In this document: one piece after another, positions 54,329 to 61,923 of the stretch
How the letters are laid out: each line of letters starts with the position of its first letter
How positions within the stretch are numbered: the first letter of the stretch is position 1
Assembly: GCF_004770475.1 (NCBI RefSeq)
Contig: NZ_RQHK01000017.1
Coordinates: forward strand, 124,001 to 188,000
Length of the DNA stretch: 64,000 nucleotides
Reading direction: 5' to 3'
Origin: Leptospira mtsangambouensis
Lineage (GTDB): Bacteria > Spirochaetota > Leptospiria > Leptospirales > Leptospiraceae
Position numbers and translations under genes: made by a program
The notes under the pieces: model-generated
Seen by the model: only the letters and a program-made list of their open reading frames with translations
Told to the model about the DNA's origin: nothing
The model's database searches: none

Positions 54329-55381
54329 ATGAAATCGATCAACCCAGAATTACCAATCGTTGTTACAGGAGGATCGGGATACATCGCATCTTGGATCGTC
54401 AAATATTTGTTAGAAGATGGAAAACAAGTAAGAGCAACAGTTCGAAGTTTAAAAGACACTTCGAAAATTGAACATCTACTAGAGTTAAAAGAAAAGTTTA
54501 AAGACAAACTAAGTTTGTTTGAAGCAGATCTTATGGTCGATGGAAGTTTTGACAAATCGATTGAAGGTGTCGAACTTGTAATCCATACTGCCTCCCCATT
54601 CTTTGTTGCAGGTGTCAAAGATGCACAAAAACAATTGATTGATCCTGCTTTACAAGGAACAAAAAATGTTCTGGAATCTTGCAATCGTATTTCATCTGTT
54701 AAACGAGTTGTTCTAACATCCAGTGTTGCTTCCATTCTTGGCGACAATATTGATTCGTTACAAGTTCCGAACCAAACCTTTACTGAAGAACATTGGAATA
54801 CGACAAGTAACCTCACTCACCAACCATATGCTTATTCTAAAACTTTGGCCGAAAAAGAAGCATGGGAAATTCAAAAAAAACAAACACGTTGGGATTTAGT
54901 TGTGATCAATCCATCTTTTGTAATGGGACCTTCTCTTTCTAAACGTTTGGATGGAACCAGTGTTGAGTTTATGAAAAATATGTTGAAAGGTGTTTTTCGC
55001 ACAGGTGTTCCCGATACAAAAATGGGATTTGTCGATGTGAGAGATGTTGCAAAGGCACATATTTTAGCAGGTTTTACTCCTAGTGCAAAAGGAAGGCATA
55101 TCACTTCAGCAGAAGTAATGCCGATGTTAGGTGTTGCTAAAATCATCAAAGAAAACTTTGGAAACAAATATTCTCTTCCTACGGGAAATCTTCCGAAGGC
55201 TCTTGTTTATGTGATTGGTCCTTTTTTTGGATTATCTTGGGGTTATACAAAAAATAATATTGGCCAACCGTTAAACTTAAATAATGAGTATAGCAAAAAG
55301 GATTTAGGAATCACCTATCGCCCGTTAAAAGAAACTTTTATCGACCACGTAAATCAAATGGAAAGTTCAGGATTGTTATGA
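54329..55381 (+). CDS. NAD(P)-dependent epimerase / dihydroflavonol reductase-like SDR
   Basis: This 350-residue extended short-chain dehydrogenase/reductase has the Rossmann start [18 protein letters not shown] (GxxGxxx). The catalytic tyrosine and lysine are in [13 protein letters not shown], with the serine in [13 protein letters not shown]. It most resembles the dihydroflavonol-4-reductase/cinnamoyl-CoA reductase-like branch, which reduces carbonyls of diverse metabolites with [20 protein letters not shown] is a usual C-terminal landmark. It is a single gene flanked on both sides by G+C-rich hairpin elements. The substrate cannot be deduced. Confidence 0.87.
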   Translation: MKSINPELPIVVTGGSGYIASWIVKYLLEDGKQVRATVRSLKDTSKIEHLLELKEKFKDKLSLFEADLMVDGSFDKSIEGVELVIHTASPFFVAGVKDAQKQLIDPALQGTKNVLESCNRISSVKRVVLTSSVASILGDNIDSLQVPNQTFTEEHWNTTSNLTHQPYAYSKTLAEKEAWEIQKKQTRWDLVVINPSFVMGPSLSKRLDGTSVEFMKNMLKGVFRTGVPDTKMGFVDVRDVAKAHILAGFTPSAKGRHITSAEVMPMLGVAKIIKENFGNKYSLPTGNLPKALVYVIGPFFGLSWGYTKNNIGQPLNLNNEYSKKDLGITYRPLKETFIDHVNQMESSGLL

Positions 55382-55490
55382 GTTTTTTTCGTGATTTGTT
55401 TGTATGAAGTAGGGATTGGTGAAACTACGAAGTTTTCTTAAGATTTTTTGGCGAGATTGAATTCCCAAGAGACAAGAGTTTGAATTTATG

Positions 55491-55575
55491 GTAGGAGTTG
55501 GGCCGTGAATGAACTCCCACAAGCCCGCCTCCACCACCCATTCAGGGTGGGGGCCGAGACCGAGTGCACGAGACA
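55491..55575. repeat. G+C-rich element with two hairpins
   Basis: GTAGGAGTT (55491-55499) pairs with AACTCCCAC (55512-55520) with one mismatch. CCACCC (55534-55539) pairs with GGGTGG (55545-55550) inside a longer near-perfect arm. The element lies before the DUF4269 gene and is much richer in G+C than its surroundings. It resembles the short palindromic GTAGGAGTT-type elements common in Leptospira intergenic DNA, from memory only. Confidence 0.45.
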
Positions 55576-55579
55576 TAAT

Positions 55580-56179
55580 ATGCAATCTTTGCTACCCAAT
55601 CCGTTCCAACAAATTGATTACTTACAATTTGGTACGCCCAAACAACAGGAACTTGCCAAGGATTTAGAAGATTGGAAAATTCTAAAATCCTTACATGGTT
55701 TCAAACCTACTTTGGCCGGAACCATCCCGTTGGATATTGATACCGATTCCAGTGACGTGGATATCTTAGTAAAATTCAATATCCCTGCTCATTTACAAAA
55801 GATTTGTTATGCTAAGTTTCGAAATTTACCAAATTATAGTTTTTCTGAAAAAACAATTGCACTTCGAGTCACTTTGATTTGTCGATTTGAAACAAAGAAG
55901 TTCCGTTATGAAATTTTTGGACAATCGGTGGAACCAACGGAACAATATGCTTGGATTCATATGATGGTGGAAAATCGATTTTTAACTTTGGCAGATCCAA
56001 CATTCCGAGAAGAAATACGTAGTTTAAAAAAACAAGGAATCAAAACAGAACCAGCGTTTTGTAAAGTATTGGATTTAAAAGGTGATCCTTATAAAACACT
56101 AGTACAATGGAATCAAAAATCGGACGAACAGTTTCGAGACTTACTTTTACAACGTGGATATCACATCATACCAAATTGA
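55580..56179 (+). CDS. DUF4269 protein, nucleotidyltransferase-like
   Basis: This 199-residue protein of the DUF4269 family has a compact alpha/beta domain. GTIPLDIDTDSSDVDILVKF resembles the DxD metal site of the nucleotidyltransferase fold. YAWIHMMVENRFLTLADP and QGIKTEPAFCKVLDLKGDPY are further family segments. Start ATG 55580 is chosen because the longer open frame runs back through a palindromic G+C-rich element and adds no conserved sequence. Its 3' end overlaps the convergent alkB-like gene by 19 bases. Activity unknown. Confidence 0.78.
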   Translation: MQSLLPNPFQQIDYLQFGTPKQQELAKDLEDWKILKSLHGFKPTLAGTIPLDIDTDSSDVDILVKFNIPAHLQKICYAKFRNLPNYSFSEKTIALRVTLICRFETKKFRYEIFGQSVEPTEQYAWIHMMVENRFLTLADPTFREEIRSLKKQGIKTEPAFCKVLDLKGDPYKTLVQWNQKSDEQFRDLLLQRGYHIIPN

Positions 56180-56766
56180 CGAAAGGTTAAATTGATCCTT
56201 GGTCGTTTGACCTTCATCGCTTTGGGAAGAGAATGTAACCAATGTCTTTGGATGACATCTTTCATTAACAACAAACTTCCATGTTCTAACTGCAACTCCA
56301 CCTGCTCTCCATTTTTTTTATGTTTAAAACGAAAGATCCGTTCGGCTCCCAGACTGACAGAAGCTATCGTAGAATTAGGACGTAACGAAGTTTCATCATC
56401 ACTATGCCAAGCCATTCCTTCGCTCCCATCATGGTATAAATTTAAAAGACAAGAATTGAATTTTTCAAAAGATGCCAATTCCACTTTGGCTTTTAATTCG
56501 ATGAGTTCCGGCGACCAAGGTAAGGCAGTTTTTGTGGTTCCTGAATAACGGTAGGAAAAACCTTTTTCCGCATACCAAGCCACATTCCGTTTGGTAGTAA
56601 TGTGTTTTCCATAGAGGATTGCCTCGTCCGGTTTCCATGCAATCCCCTCCATAAGAGAAAGATAAACCTGATCGGATTCTTCCGTGGGGAGAAAATGTGG
56701 GATATAGAGTAAAACCCCGTCATAAGGTAAAAGATTTTCCGATTCAGATTTGTGAAACAAGTGCAT
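56161..56766 (-). CDS. AlkB-like Fe(II)/2-oxoglutarate dioxygenase
   Basis: This 201-residue DNA/RNA repair dioxygenase of the AlkB family removes alkyl groups from bases by oxidative demethylation. Core motifs are NSCLLNLYHDGSEGMAWHSDDE (HxD iron ligands) and IASVSLGAERIFRFKHK. LLMKDVIQRHWLHSLPKA provides the second iron histidine, and PRINLTFRQF carries the oxoglutarate-binding arginine. The length is typical of the short AlkB group (close to ALKBH2/3-like bacterial forms). It is convergent with the DUF4269 gene, overlapping 19 bases. Confidence 0.9.
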   Translation of the reverse strand: MHLFHKSESENLLPYDGVLLYIPHFLPTEESDQVYLSLMEGIAWKPDEAILYGKHITTKRNVAWYAEKGFSYRYSGTTKTALPWSPELIELKAKVELASFEKFNSCLLNLYHDGSEGMAWHSDDETSLRPNSTIASVSLGAERIFRFKHKKNGEQVELQLEHGSLLLMKDVIQRHWLHSLPKAMKVKRPRINLTFRQFGMM

Positions 56767-56914
56767 GGATTTCGAAATGGATCGCCTGAAAAAAGTAAGT
56801 CACTGTAATTTTTCACCCAGTGACCAAAGAAATCCAATGAAAATCGACACCGACTGTCGAAACAGTCTAAAATTTTAGTTGGTTTCCCTCCGAGACCAAA
56901 GAATCTATACACGT

Positions 56915-57151
56915 ATGACCCCAACTCGCACGATCCAATCTTTCATCGACGCAAAAAAGGAAAACCATTCGCCTTCGGAAGAAGTCTGGAACTCACTCAA
57001 AAGTTATAGGAAGTGGAATGAACCAGAACTCATTGGTCTAAGAAATGCCTCTGGATATTATCCAGATATTTATTTTGAAGAAGGAATGGATGAAACCATT
57101 TCCAAACTTCTGGCAAAATTTAAAGAGAGAGTTGTTCCGCATAAATTTTAA
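56915..57151 (+). CDS. Small hypothetical protein coupled to SUFU-like gene
   Basis: This 78-residue soluble protein, MTPTRTIQSFIDAKKE..., is not recognised. It is rich in charged residues, contains RNASGYYPDIYFEEGMDETI, and ends in a basic helix KLLAKFKERVVPHKF. ATG 56915 is preferred over an open start 36 bases upstream. Its TAA overlaps the following ATG by one base (TAATG), so it is translated with the SUFU-like protein and may be its partner. Confidence 0.6.
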   Translation: MTPTRTIQSFIDAKKENHSPSEEVWNSLKSYRKWNEPELIGLRNASGYYPDIYFEEGMDETISKLLAKFKERVVPHKF

Positions 57152-58293
57152 TGAATCCCATTACCCCAAAAGTTTTATACCAAGAAGCAAATCCTTACGG
57201 TTCTTTTACTGCCTTTTTAGAAGATGATGGAAGAACCATTTACCTTTACTTACAATCACATAACAACCCTGAGTGGCCCATGAAAACACTTTGGGTGCGT
57301 AACTTAATTGATGCACCTGAGGCTCGTGTGGATGAAGATTTTGATGCGGGTCTTGCACCAGTTTTGACCAAATCAGAAATTACAGATCCAAACGCACAAA
57401 GTTCACTCACAGAGGACCAAATCCATTTCATTTGGTCAGAAGAAGGTGATGGTGTTGCTTTGTTTGTGGAAGAAGAACTACAAGCCTATCTTCCTTCTTG
57501 GTCAGGGATCAAAGGGATTCATGGGTATGCGAAGTTTGCAAAAGAAGAAGCTCCTACTGCTTCTCCACTTGGTGATCCAGAAAATGGAGTGATTGCCGAA
57601 CGAGTGAGGACCAATCGAAAATTTTGGGAATCTGTTGCTGAAAAAGATCATTGGAAGAAAGCACAAAAACTACGATTGGATTTTTTAGAATCAAAACTTG
57701 GAAAACATGAAAAGTATTGGTCTGCCGATGGAGGAAAGTATCCTTCACTTGGGATCGCTTCTTTTTTACCCAAAGAATTTCCTGGAATCAAAATCTTTTC
57801 CACGATTGGGATGAGTGTTCAAAACCAACCTTCTATCGAACTCTATCATAAAGAATACGAAAACTTTTCTCGTATCGAACTTGTTTTTGCCATCCAACTT
57901 TTAAAAGATTCAGAAGATAAATCAGAAACATGGATCCAACATGTTTTAGGTGAGATGGTAAAGTTTCCTTGGAATACAGGGATTTGGTTTGGTCATTCTC
58001 ATACAATTCAAAATCCAAGAAAAGATCCAGACCAACTCTATCTAGACTTCAACTGGTTCGTTCTACGCAACGTCACAGACGAAATAGAACAAGGCTCTAA
58101 AGAATCTCTACCAAACCTACATGGACTCATCACTGAGAATGGAAAACGCGCTAATTTTCTCTTATTAACTCCCATTGCCACTGAAGAACGAATTTGTTTT
58201 ATGAGAGAAGGTTCTGCAAAATTTTGGGAAACCTGGAAGAAAGAAGGTTATAGTTTCTTTCACGACAGCGAACGAAGGATGTTAGAATTCTAA
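57151..58293 (+). CDS. Suppressor of fused (SUFU)-like domain protein
   Basis: This 380-residue protein has a DUF-type N-terminal half (about 1-150, acidic and aromatic). A C-terminal segment (about 210-375) resembles the bacterial suppressor-of-fused domain: FSTIGMSVQNQP, RIELVFAIQLLKDSED, PWNTGIWFGHSHTIQNP, FLLLTPIATEER. Bacterial SUFU proteins are of uncertain role and are often immunity or accessory proteins. The gene is coupled to the 78-residue gene upstream by TAATG. Confidence in the family is moderate. Confidence 0.6.
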   Translation: MNPITPKVLYQEANPYGSFTAFLEDDGRTIYLYLQSHNNPEWPMKTLWVRNLIDAPEARVDEDFDAGLAPVLTKSEITDPNAQSSLTEDQIHFIWSEEGDGVALFVEEELQAYLPSWSGIKGIHGYAKFAKEEAPTASPLGDPENGVIAERVRTNRKFWESVAEKDHWKKAQKLRLDFLESKLGKHEKYWSADGGKYPSLGIASFLPKEFPGIKIFSTIGMSVQNQPSIELYHKEYENFSRIELVFAIQLLKDSEDKSETWIQHVLGEMVKFPWNTGIWFGHSHTIQNPRKDPDQLYLDFNWFVLRNVTDEIEQGSKESLPNLHGLITENGKRANFLLLTPIATEERICFMREGSAKFWETWKKEGYSFFHDSERRMLEF

Positions 58294-58360
58294 TTTTCTA
58301 GATCTTTATTGTAAAAAAATCCGATTCAAACTCTAAAATCTGTCCGTTACTCTAATTGAT

Positions 58361-58942
58361 ATGGCAGAGACGTATACAAAGTACTTCAATTTAGAGTTTG
58401 AACCCTTTTCTTTAGAACGAATCCTCGAAGAAAGACAAGATTCTTCCGGATTTTTCCTCTCTACCGTATTCCAAAAGCGGTTTTCAGAAGAAGTGAACCT
58501 CAAACGCCACGAAGACCAGAAACTTTGGATCCAAACAAAGAATTTGCGCTATGTTGTTTTAGATGGGATTCAGAAAATTTCGGATGAAAATGGACGATTG
58601 GAACCTACCAATATCCTCTACTTACTTGTATTTTTTGATTTTAATTCCATTACGGAGTATGGTTTCGAAGACGTTTGCAATGTGCTGATGAAACGTTATG
58701 ATCTCCCTTCTCTTATCCTCAAAATGCCAGATACAGACCATTTAGAGATCTGGGGTAAGGATCATTCACGCAAAAGTTATAAAAATGTTGTGCATCCGAA
58801 CATTGAATCATTGATGAAAGCTCTCTTTGATTCGATCAATAAGAAGGATCATTTTCAATTCATTGGTATGGAAAGAGCCAATTCGGATAAAAAATCGGGA
58901 TTTTTGATGTCTAGAAGGGGTTTTACAAGGGCAATTGCCTAA
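58361..58942 (+). CDS. Hypothetical protein
   Basis: This 193-residue soluble protein is not recognised. It starts MAETYTKYFNLEFEPFSLER and contains a mixed alpha/beta core (LRYVVLDGIQKISDENG, ILYLLVFFDFNSITEYGFED, LPSLILKMPDTDHLEIWG) and a basic C-terminus. It has no signal peptide or membrane helix. It follows the SUFU-like gene after 67 bases on the same strand and may be co-transcribed. Confidence 0.5.
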   Translation: MAETYTKYFNLEFEPFSLERILEERQDSSGFFLSTVFQKRFSEEVNLKRHEDQKLWIQTKNLRYVVLDGIQKISDENGRLEPTNILYLLVFFDFNSITEYGFEDVCNVLMKRYDLPSLILKMPDTDHLEIWGKDHSRKSYKNVVHPNIESLMKALFDSINKKDHFQFIGMERANSDKKSGFLMSRRGFTRAIA

Positions 58943-58969
58943 TTTTTCTTAAGAACTCACCTCTATAAA

Positions 58970-58996
58970 TGAAAAAACCCGCAGGTCTTGCGGGTT
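58970..58996 (-). terminator. Rho-independent terminator of the microprotein gene
   Basis: On the minus strand AACCCGCA and TGCGGGTT form a perfect eight-pair stem around a five-base loop, followed by a run of T. It ends about 47 bases after the stop of the 24-residue gene, confirming a transcription unit. Confidence 0.88.
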
Positions 58997-59042
58997 CACA
59001 CAATCTTACTTCGAGAGTTTCGAAGGAAGAATCGAATCTAAG

Positions 59043-59117
59043 TTATTTCTTAGATTTTTTCTTTGCAGCTTTTTTCTTAGCGGCTTTCTTTTTTGCGGCT
59101 TTCTTTTTAGCAACCAT
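59043..59117 (-). CDS. Lysine/alanine-repeat basic microprotein
   Basis: This is a 24-residue peptide: Met-Val-Ala, then four near-perfect KKKAA repeats (lysine triplets separated by Ala-Ala) and a KSKK tail. Lysines exceed half the sequence, as in the C-terminal tails of histone H1 and some bacterial nucleoid proteins. The gene is real by context. AAGGA lies eight bases before ATG, a candidate -35/-10 lies further upstream, and a strong terminator follows. Probably it binds DNA, RNA or anionic membranes; that is inference from charge. It lies downstream of the dehydrogenase gene on the same strand. Confidence 0.7.
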   Translation of the reverse strand: MVAKKKAAKKKAAKKKAAKKKSKK

Positions 59118-59188
59118 TGTGATCGTCCTTATCTTTTGATTTCAAATCACGGCTGTCCTTGGCAAACAGAGAGTGAATTGATACGACA

Positions 59189-59217
59189 TAATTAAATCAT
59201 ATCATTTTAAATGTAAA
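59189..59217 (-). promoter_or_regulatory. Candidate promoter of the microprotein gene
   Basis: On the minus strand TTTACA (59212-59217), 17 bases and TAATTA (59189-59194) fit a sigma-70-like promoter about 70 bases upstream of ATG 59117. Confidence 0.4.
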
Positions 59218-59276
59218 GAAATTTTATTTTTTGCATGAATTTTTATTCAAAATAAAAAAACAGACTAATACACATT

Positions 59277-60296
59277 CTACGGAACTTTGATAACGATCTT
59301 ACCAATTGTTTGTCCTGATTGAAATGTACGGAGTGCATCATGTATCGAATCAAAGGGAAACTCATGCCCAATGGTTTGTTTTGGTAGTGATAACATCATT
59401 AAATCGGAAAAATGTTTTCGAAGTTCATCAATTTCATTCCACAACCATATTAAATTGAATCCCATCACCGATTTATTGTCTGAAATCATGGATAATGGAT
59501 CAATTTTTGGTCTTCTGAGGTAAGAATAGGCAATCGAAAACCAATTTCGGAATGAATGTGATGGTGTGAAGTTCGCACTACCATAGGTAATAAGCCTTCC
59601 CATTGGTGCTAAGAGATCATAACTGTCCTGAAAATAACGACCACCTAAACATTCTAAAACGATTTTTAATGGATAATCTGATAAAATTTTATGCATCTCT
59701 TGTTTAAAATTAGGAGACCTAATGAGAAAATAATCATAACCAACCTCTTTTAAGATCGAAAACTTAACAGAATCACCTACAAGACCGATGGTGATTGCTT
59801 TTTTTTTCTTCGCAATATGACCTGCCATGATCCCAACACCACCAGCTGCACTATGAATCAGAACATGATCACCTTCTTTCACTTGTCCTAATGGAACTAG
59901 TGCATAGTATGCAGTGAGTGCTTGTACAGCAAAGGCTGCACCATCTTGCATTGACCAATCTTTTGGAAGTGCAAAGACAGTTTTTTCAGAAATGTTAAGA
60001 TGTGTTGTGTATGCACCAAAGCGAGTCACACCAAACACAGAGTCACCGACTTCAAAATTCTTCACTTTTTCGCCTATTTTCACGATTTTTCCAGCAAATT
60101 CCAAACCGGGGATGAAACTTCCTTTGGGTGTTGCTGAATACAAACCATAAATCGAAAATACATCAGCGAAGTTAAGACCAATGGCTTTTACTTCAATGGT
60201 GACTTCATCACCTTCCGGTGGTCTTAAAGGTTCATTTTTACGATGCAGGTTGTCGATGGATCCGGTTTTTTCGATGCGATAGACTTCTCTTAACAT
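59277..60296 (-). CDS. Zinc-binding-type dehydrogenase / quinone oxidoreductase (MDR family)
   Basis: This 339-residue medium-chain dehydrogenase/reductase has the GroES-like N-terminal half (FADVFSIYGLY, PGLEFAGKIVKIGEKVKNF) and the Rossmann domain HSAAGGVGIMAGHIAKKK. The zinc cysteines of alcohol dehydrogenases are absent, and it resembles the VAT1/NADPH:quinone reductase group. It reduces quinones or enones with NADPH; substrate unknown. The C-terminus ends FQSGQTIGKIVIKVP, matching the family ending. It is divergent from the glycine cleavage operon. Confidence 0.87.
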   Translation of the reverse strand: MLREVYRIEKTGSIDNLHRKNEPLRPPEGDEVTIEVKAIGLNFADVFSIYGLYSATPKGSFIPGLEFAGKIVKIGEKVKNFEVGDSVFGVTRFGAYTTHLNISEKTVFALPKDWSMQDGAAFAVQALTAYYALVPLGQVKEGDHVLIHSAAGGVGIMAGHIAKKKKAITIGLVGDSVKFSILKEVGYDYFLIRSPNFKQEMHKILSDYPLKIVLECLGGRYFQDSYDLLAPMGRLITYGSANFTPSHSFRNWFSIAYSYLRRPKIDPLSMISDNKSVMGFNLIWLWNEIDELRKHFSDLMMLSLPKQTIGHEFPFDSIHDALRTFQSGQTIGKIVIKVP

Positions 60297-60373
60297 AATA
60301 TCTTAAAAAAAATTCAATTCCATAACGATGAAACCATTTTTCAATGGTTTTAGAGTCTGATCGAGAGAAAGCC

Positions 60374-61486
60374 GTGGAACTAAAACAAACACCTTTACAC
60401 ACAATTCATAAAGAAATGGGGGCCAAGATGGTTCCTTTTGGCGGATGGGACATGCCTGTGCAATATACAGGAATCATCCAAGAACATTTGGCCACAAGAT
60501 CGGCTGCGGGACTCTTTGATGTATCCCATATGGGTGAAATTTTTGTCACCGGAGATGAAACGGATGTTCTATCTTTTTTAGAATCAGTCACTTGCAACAC
60601 CATCTCAGGGATGAAAGTAGGCCAAGTGCAATACAATGCAGTGGTAAATGAATCTGGTGGGCTTGTAGATGATATCACTGTTTATAAATTCAGTGAATCA
60701 AAGTATATGATTTGTTCCAATGCTTCCAACTATCCTGCAGTAACAAAACATTTAGAAACATATAAAAAAGGGAACGTTACTGTTGTTGATGATAGCAAAA
60801 ACTGGCATCAAATTGCATTACAAGGCCCAAAAGCAGATGAAATTTTTTCTAAGTATCTTGGTAAGGACTTAAGTTCCATCCTTTATTATCATTTTGAAGA
60901 AATGAATTGGAAAGGAGAAACCATCATTGTATCTCGCACAGGTTATACGGGAGAAGATGGATTTGAAATTTATACATCAAACACACTCGGTGTCACTCTC
61001 TGGAAAGAATTATTAGAAATTGGAAAAGAGTTTGGTTTGGTTCCCGTAGGTCTCGGCGCACGCGACACACTGAGACTGGAAGCAAAATACCCACTGTACG
61101 GTCATGAACTCAATGCAGAATGGACCCCTGTAGAATCGGGAATCAACTTTATTGTCAAAGAAAAACCATCCCCTTACTTAGGATATACTCGAATCATCGC
61201 AGACAAAAAGAATGGCCCCAAACGGAAAGTTGTGGGAATTCGCCTGATGGAACCGGGGGTTTTACGGGAAAATTTCCAAATTTTCTCAAGTGATGGGAAA
61301 GAAATTGGCAAATCTACCTCGGGAACTCACTCTCCAAGTCGGAAAGAATCCCTAGGACTTGCCATTCTCGACACCGAATTCGCCAAAAACCAAGTGGAAG
61401 TATTTGTGGAGATTCGTGGGCAGAAGAAATTGGCAAAAGTGGAGACTGGCGCTTTCATCCAAGGCAGTGTTCGAAACAATCGCTAA
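60374..61486 (+). CDS. gcvT: Glycine cleavage system T protein (aminomethyltransferase)
   Basis: This is the tetrahydrofolate-dependent component of glycine cleavage, about 370 residues. It transfers the aminomethyl carbon from lipoyl-GcvH to THF and releases ammonia. Segments include [54 protein letters not shown] and [21 protein letters not shown]. The start GTG 60374 ([15 protein letters not shown]) fits the family N-terminus, with GAGA about eight bases upstream; the frame is open to ATG 60344, which adds ten unconserved residues. The gcvH and gcvP genes follow, so the operon is complete. No glycine riboswitch is seen in the upstream gap. Confidence 0.93.
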   Translation: MELKQTPLHTIHKEMGAKMVPFGGWDMPVQYTGIIQEHLATRSAAGLFDVSHMGEIFVTGDETDVLSFLESVTCNTISGMKVGQVQYNAVVNESGGLVDDITVYKFSESKYMICSNASNYPAVTKHLETYKKGNVTVVDDSKNWHQIALQGPKADEIFSKYLGKDLSSILYYHFEEMNWKGETIIVSRTGYTGEDGFEIYTSNTLGVTLWKELLEIGKEFGLVPVGLGARDTLRLEAKYPLYGHELNAEWTPVESGINFIVKEKPSPYLGYTRIIADKKNGPKRKVVGIRLMEPGVLRENFQIFSSDGKEIGKSTSGTHSPSRKESLGLAILDTEFAKNQVEVFVEIRGQKKLAKVETGAFIQGSVRNNR

Positions 61487-61514
61487 TCGAAAGTAAAAAA
61501 GAAGAGGAAAAATC

Positions 61515-61907
61515 ATGGCAGATACACAAGCAAAAGACGGATATTATTATACGGAAAAACATGAATGGGTCAAAGTCGAAGGGGAAGTGGCTCTCATCGG
61601 AATCACTGACTTTGCACAAAATGCACTCGGTGATATTGTCTTCATTGACCTTCCGAAACCTGGAAAACAAATCAAAGCGAAAGACAGTCTTGGAACCATT
61701 GAATCCGTAAAGGCAGCCGAAGATTTGTATTCACCAATTTCTGGCGAAGTGGTGGAAACAAATGCAAGTCTTGGTTCCAATCCAGCAGCAGTGAATGCCG
61801 AACCATTTGATACTTGGATGGTAAAATTAAAAAACATCCAAACATCTGAACTCGGAAATCTTTTATCCGCAGCACAATACAAAGAATACGTATCTAAATT
61901 AGATTAA
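61515..61907 (+). CDS. gcvH: Glycine cleavage system H protein
   Basis: This 130-residue lipoyl carrier shuttles the aminomethyl group among P, T and L proteins. It has [32 protein letters not shown] and the lipoylation region [15 protein letters not shown], in which the lysine is modified. EVVETNASL and [10 protein letters not shown] complete the fold. GAGG lies eight bases before ATG. It sits 28 bases after gcvT and 16 before gcvP, consistent with one operon. Confidence 0.96.
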   Translation: MADTQAKDGYYYTEKHEWVKVEGEVALIGITDFAQNALGDIVFIDLPKPGKQIKAKDSLGTIESVKAAEDLYSPISGEVVETNASLGSNPAAVNAEPFDTWMVKLKNIQTSELGNLLSAAQYKEYVSKLD

Positions 61908-61923
61908 TAGGAGTTTTTCTAAA

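Noticed and set aside
60297..60373. Glycine riboswitch before gcvT
   Set aside because: The gap is under 80 bases and shows no tandem glycine-aptamer blocks.
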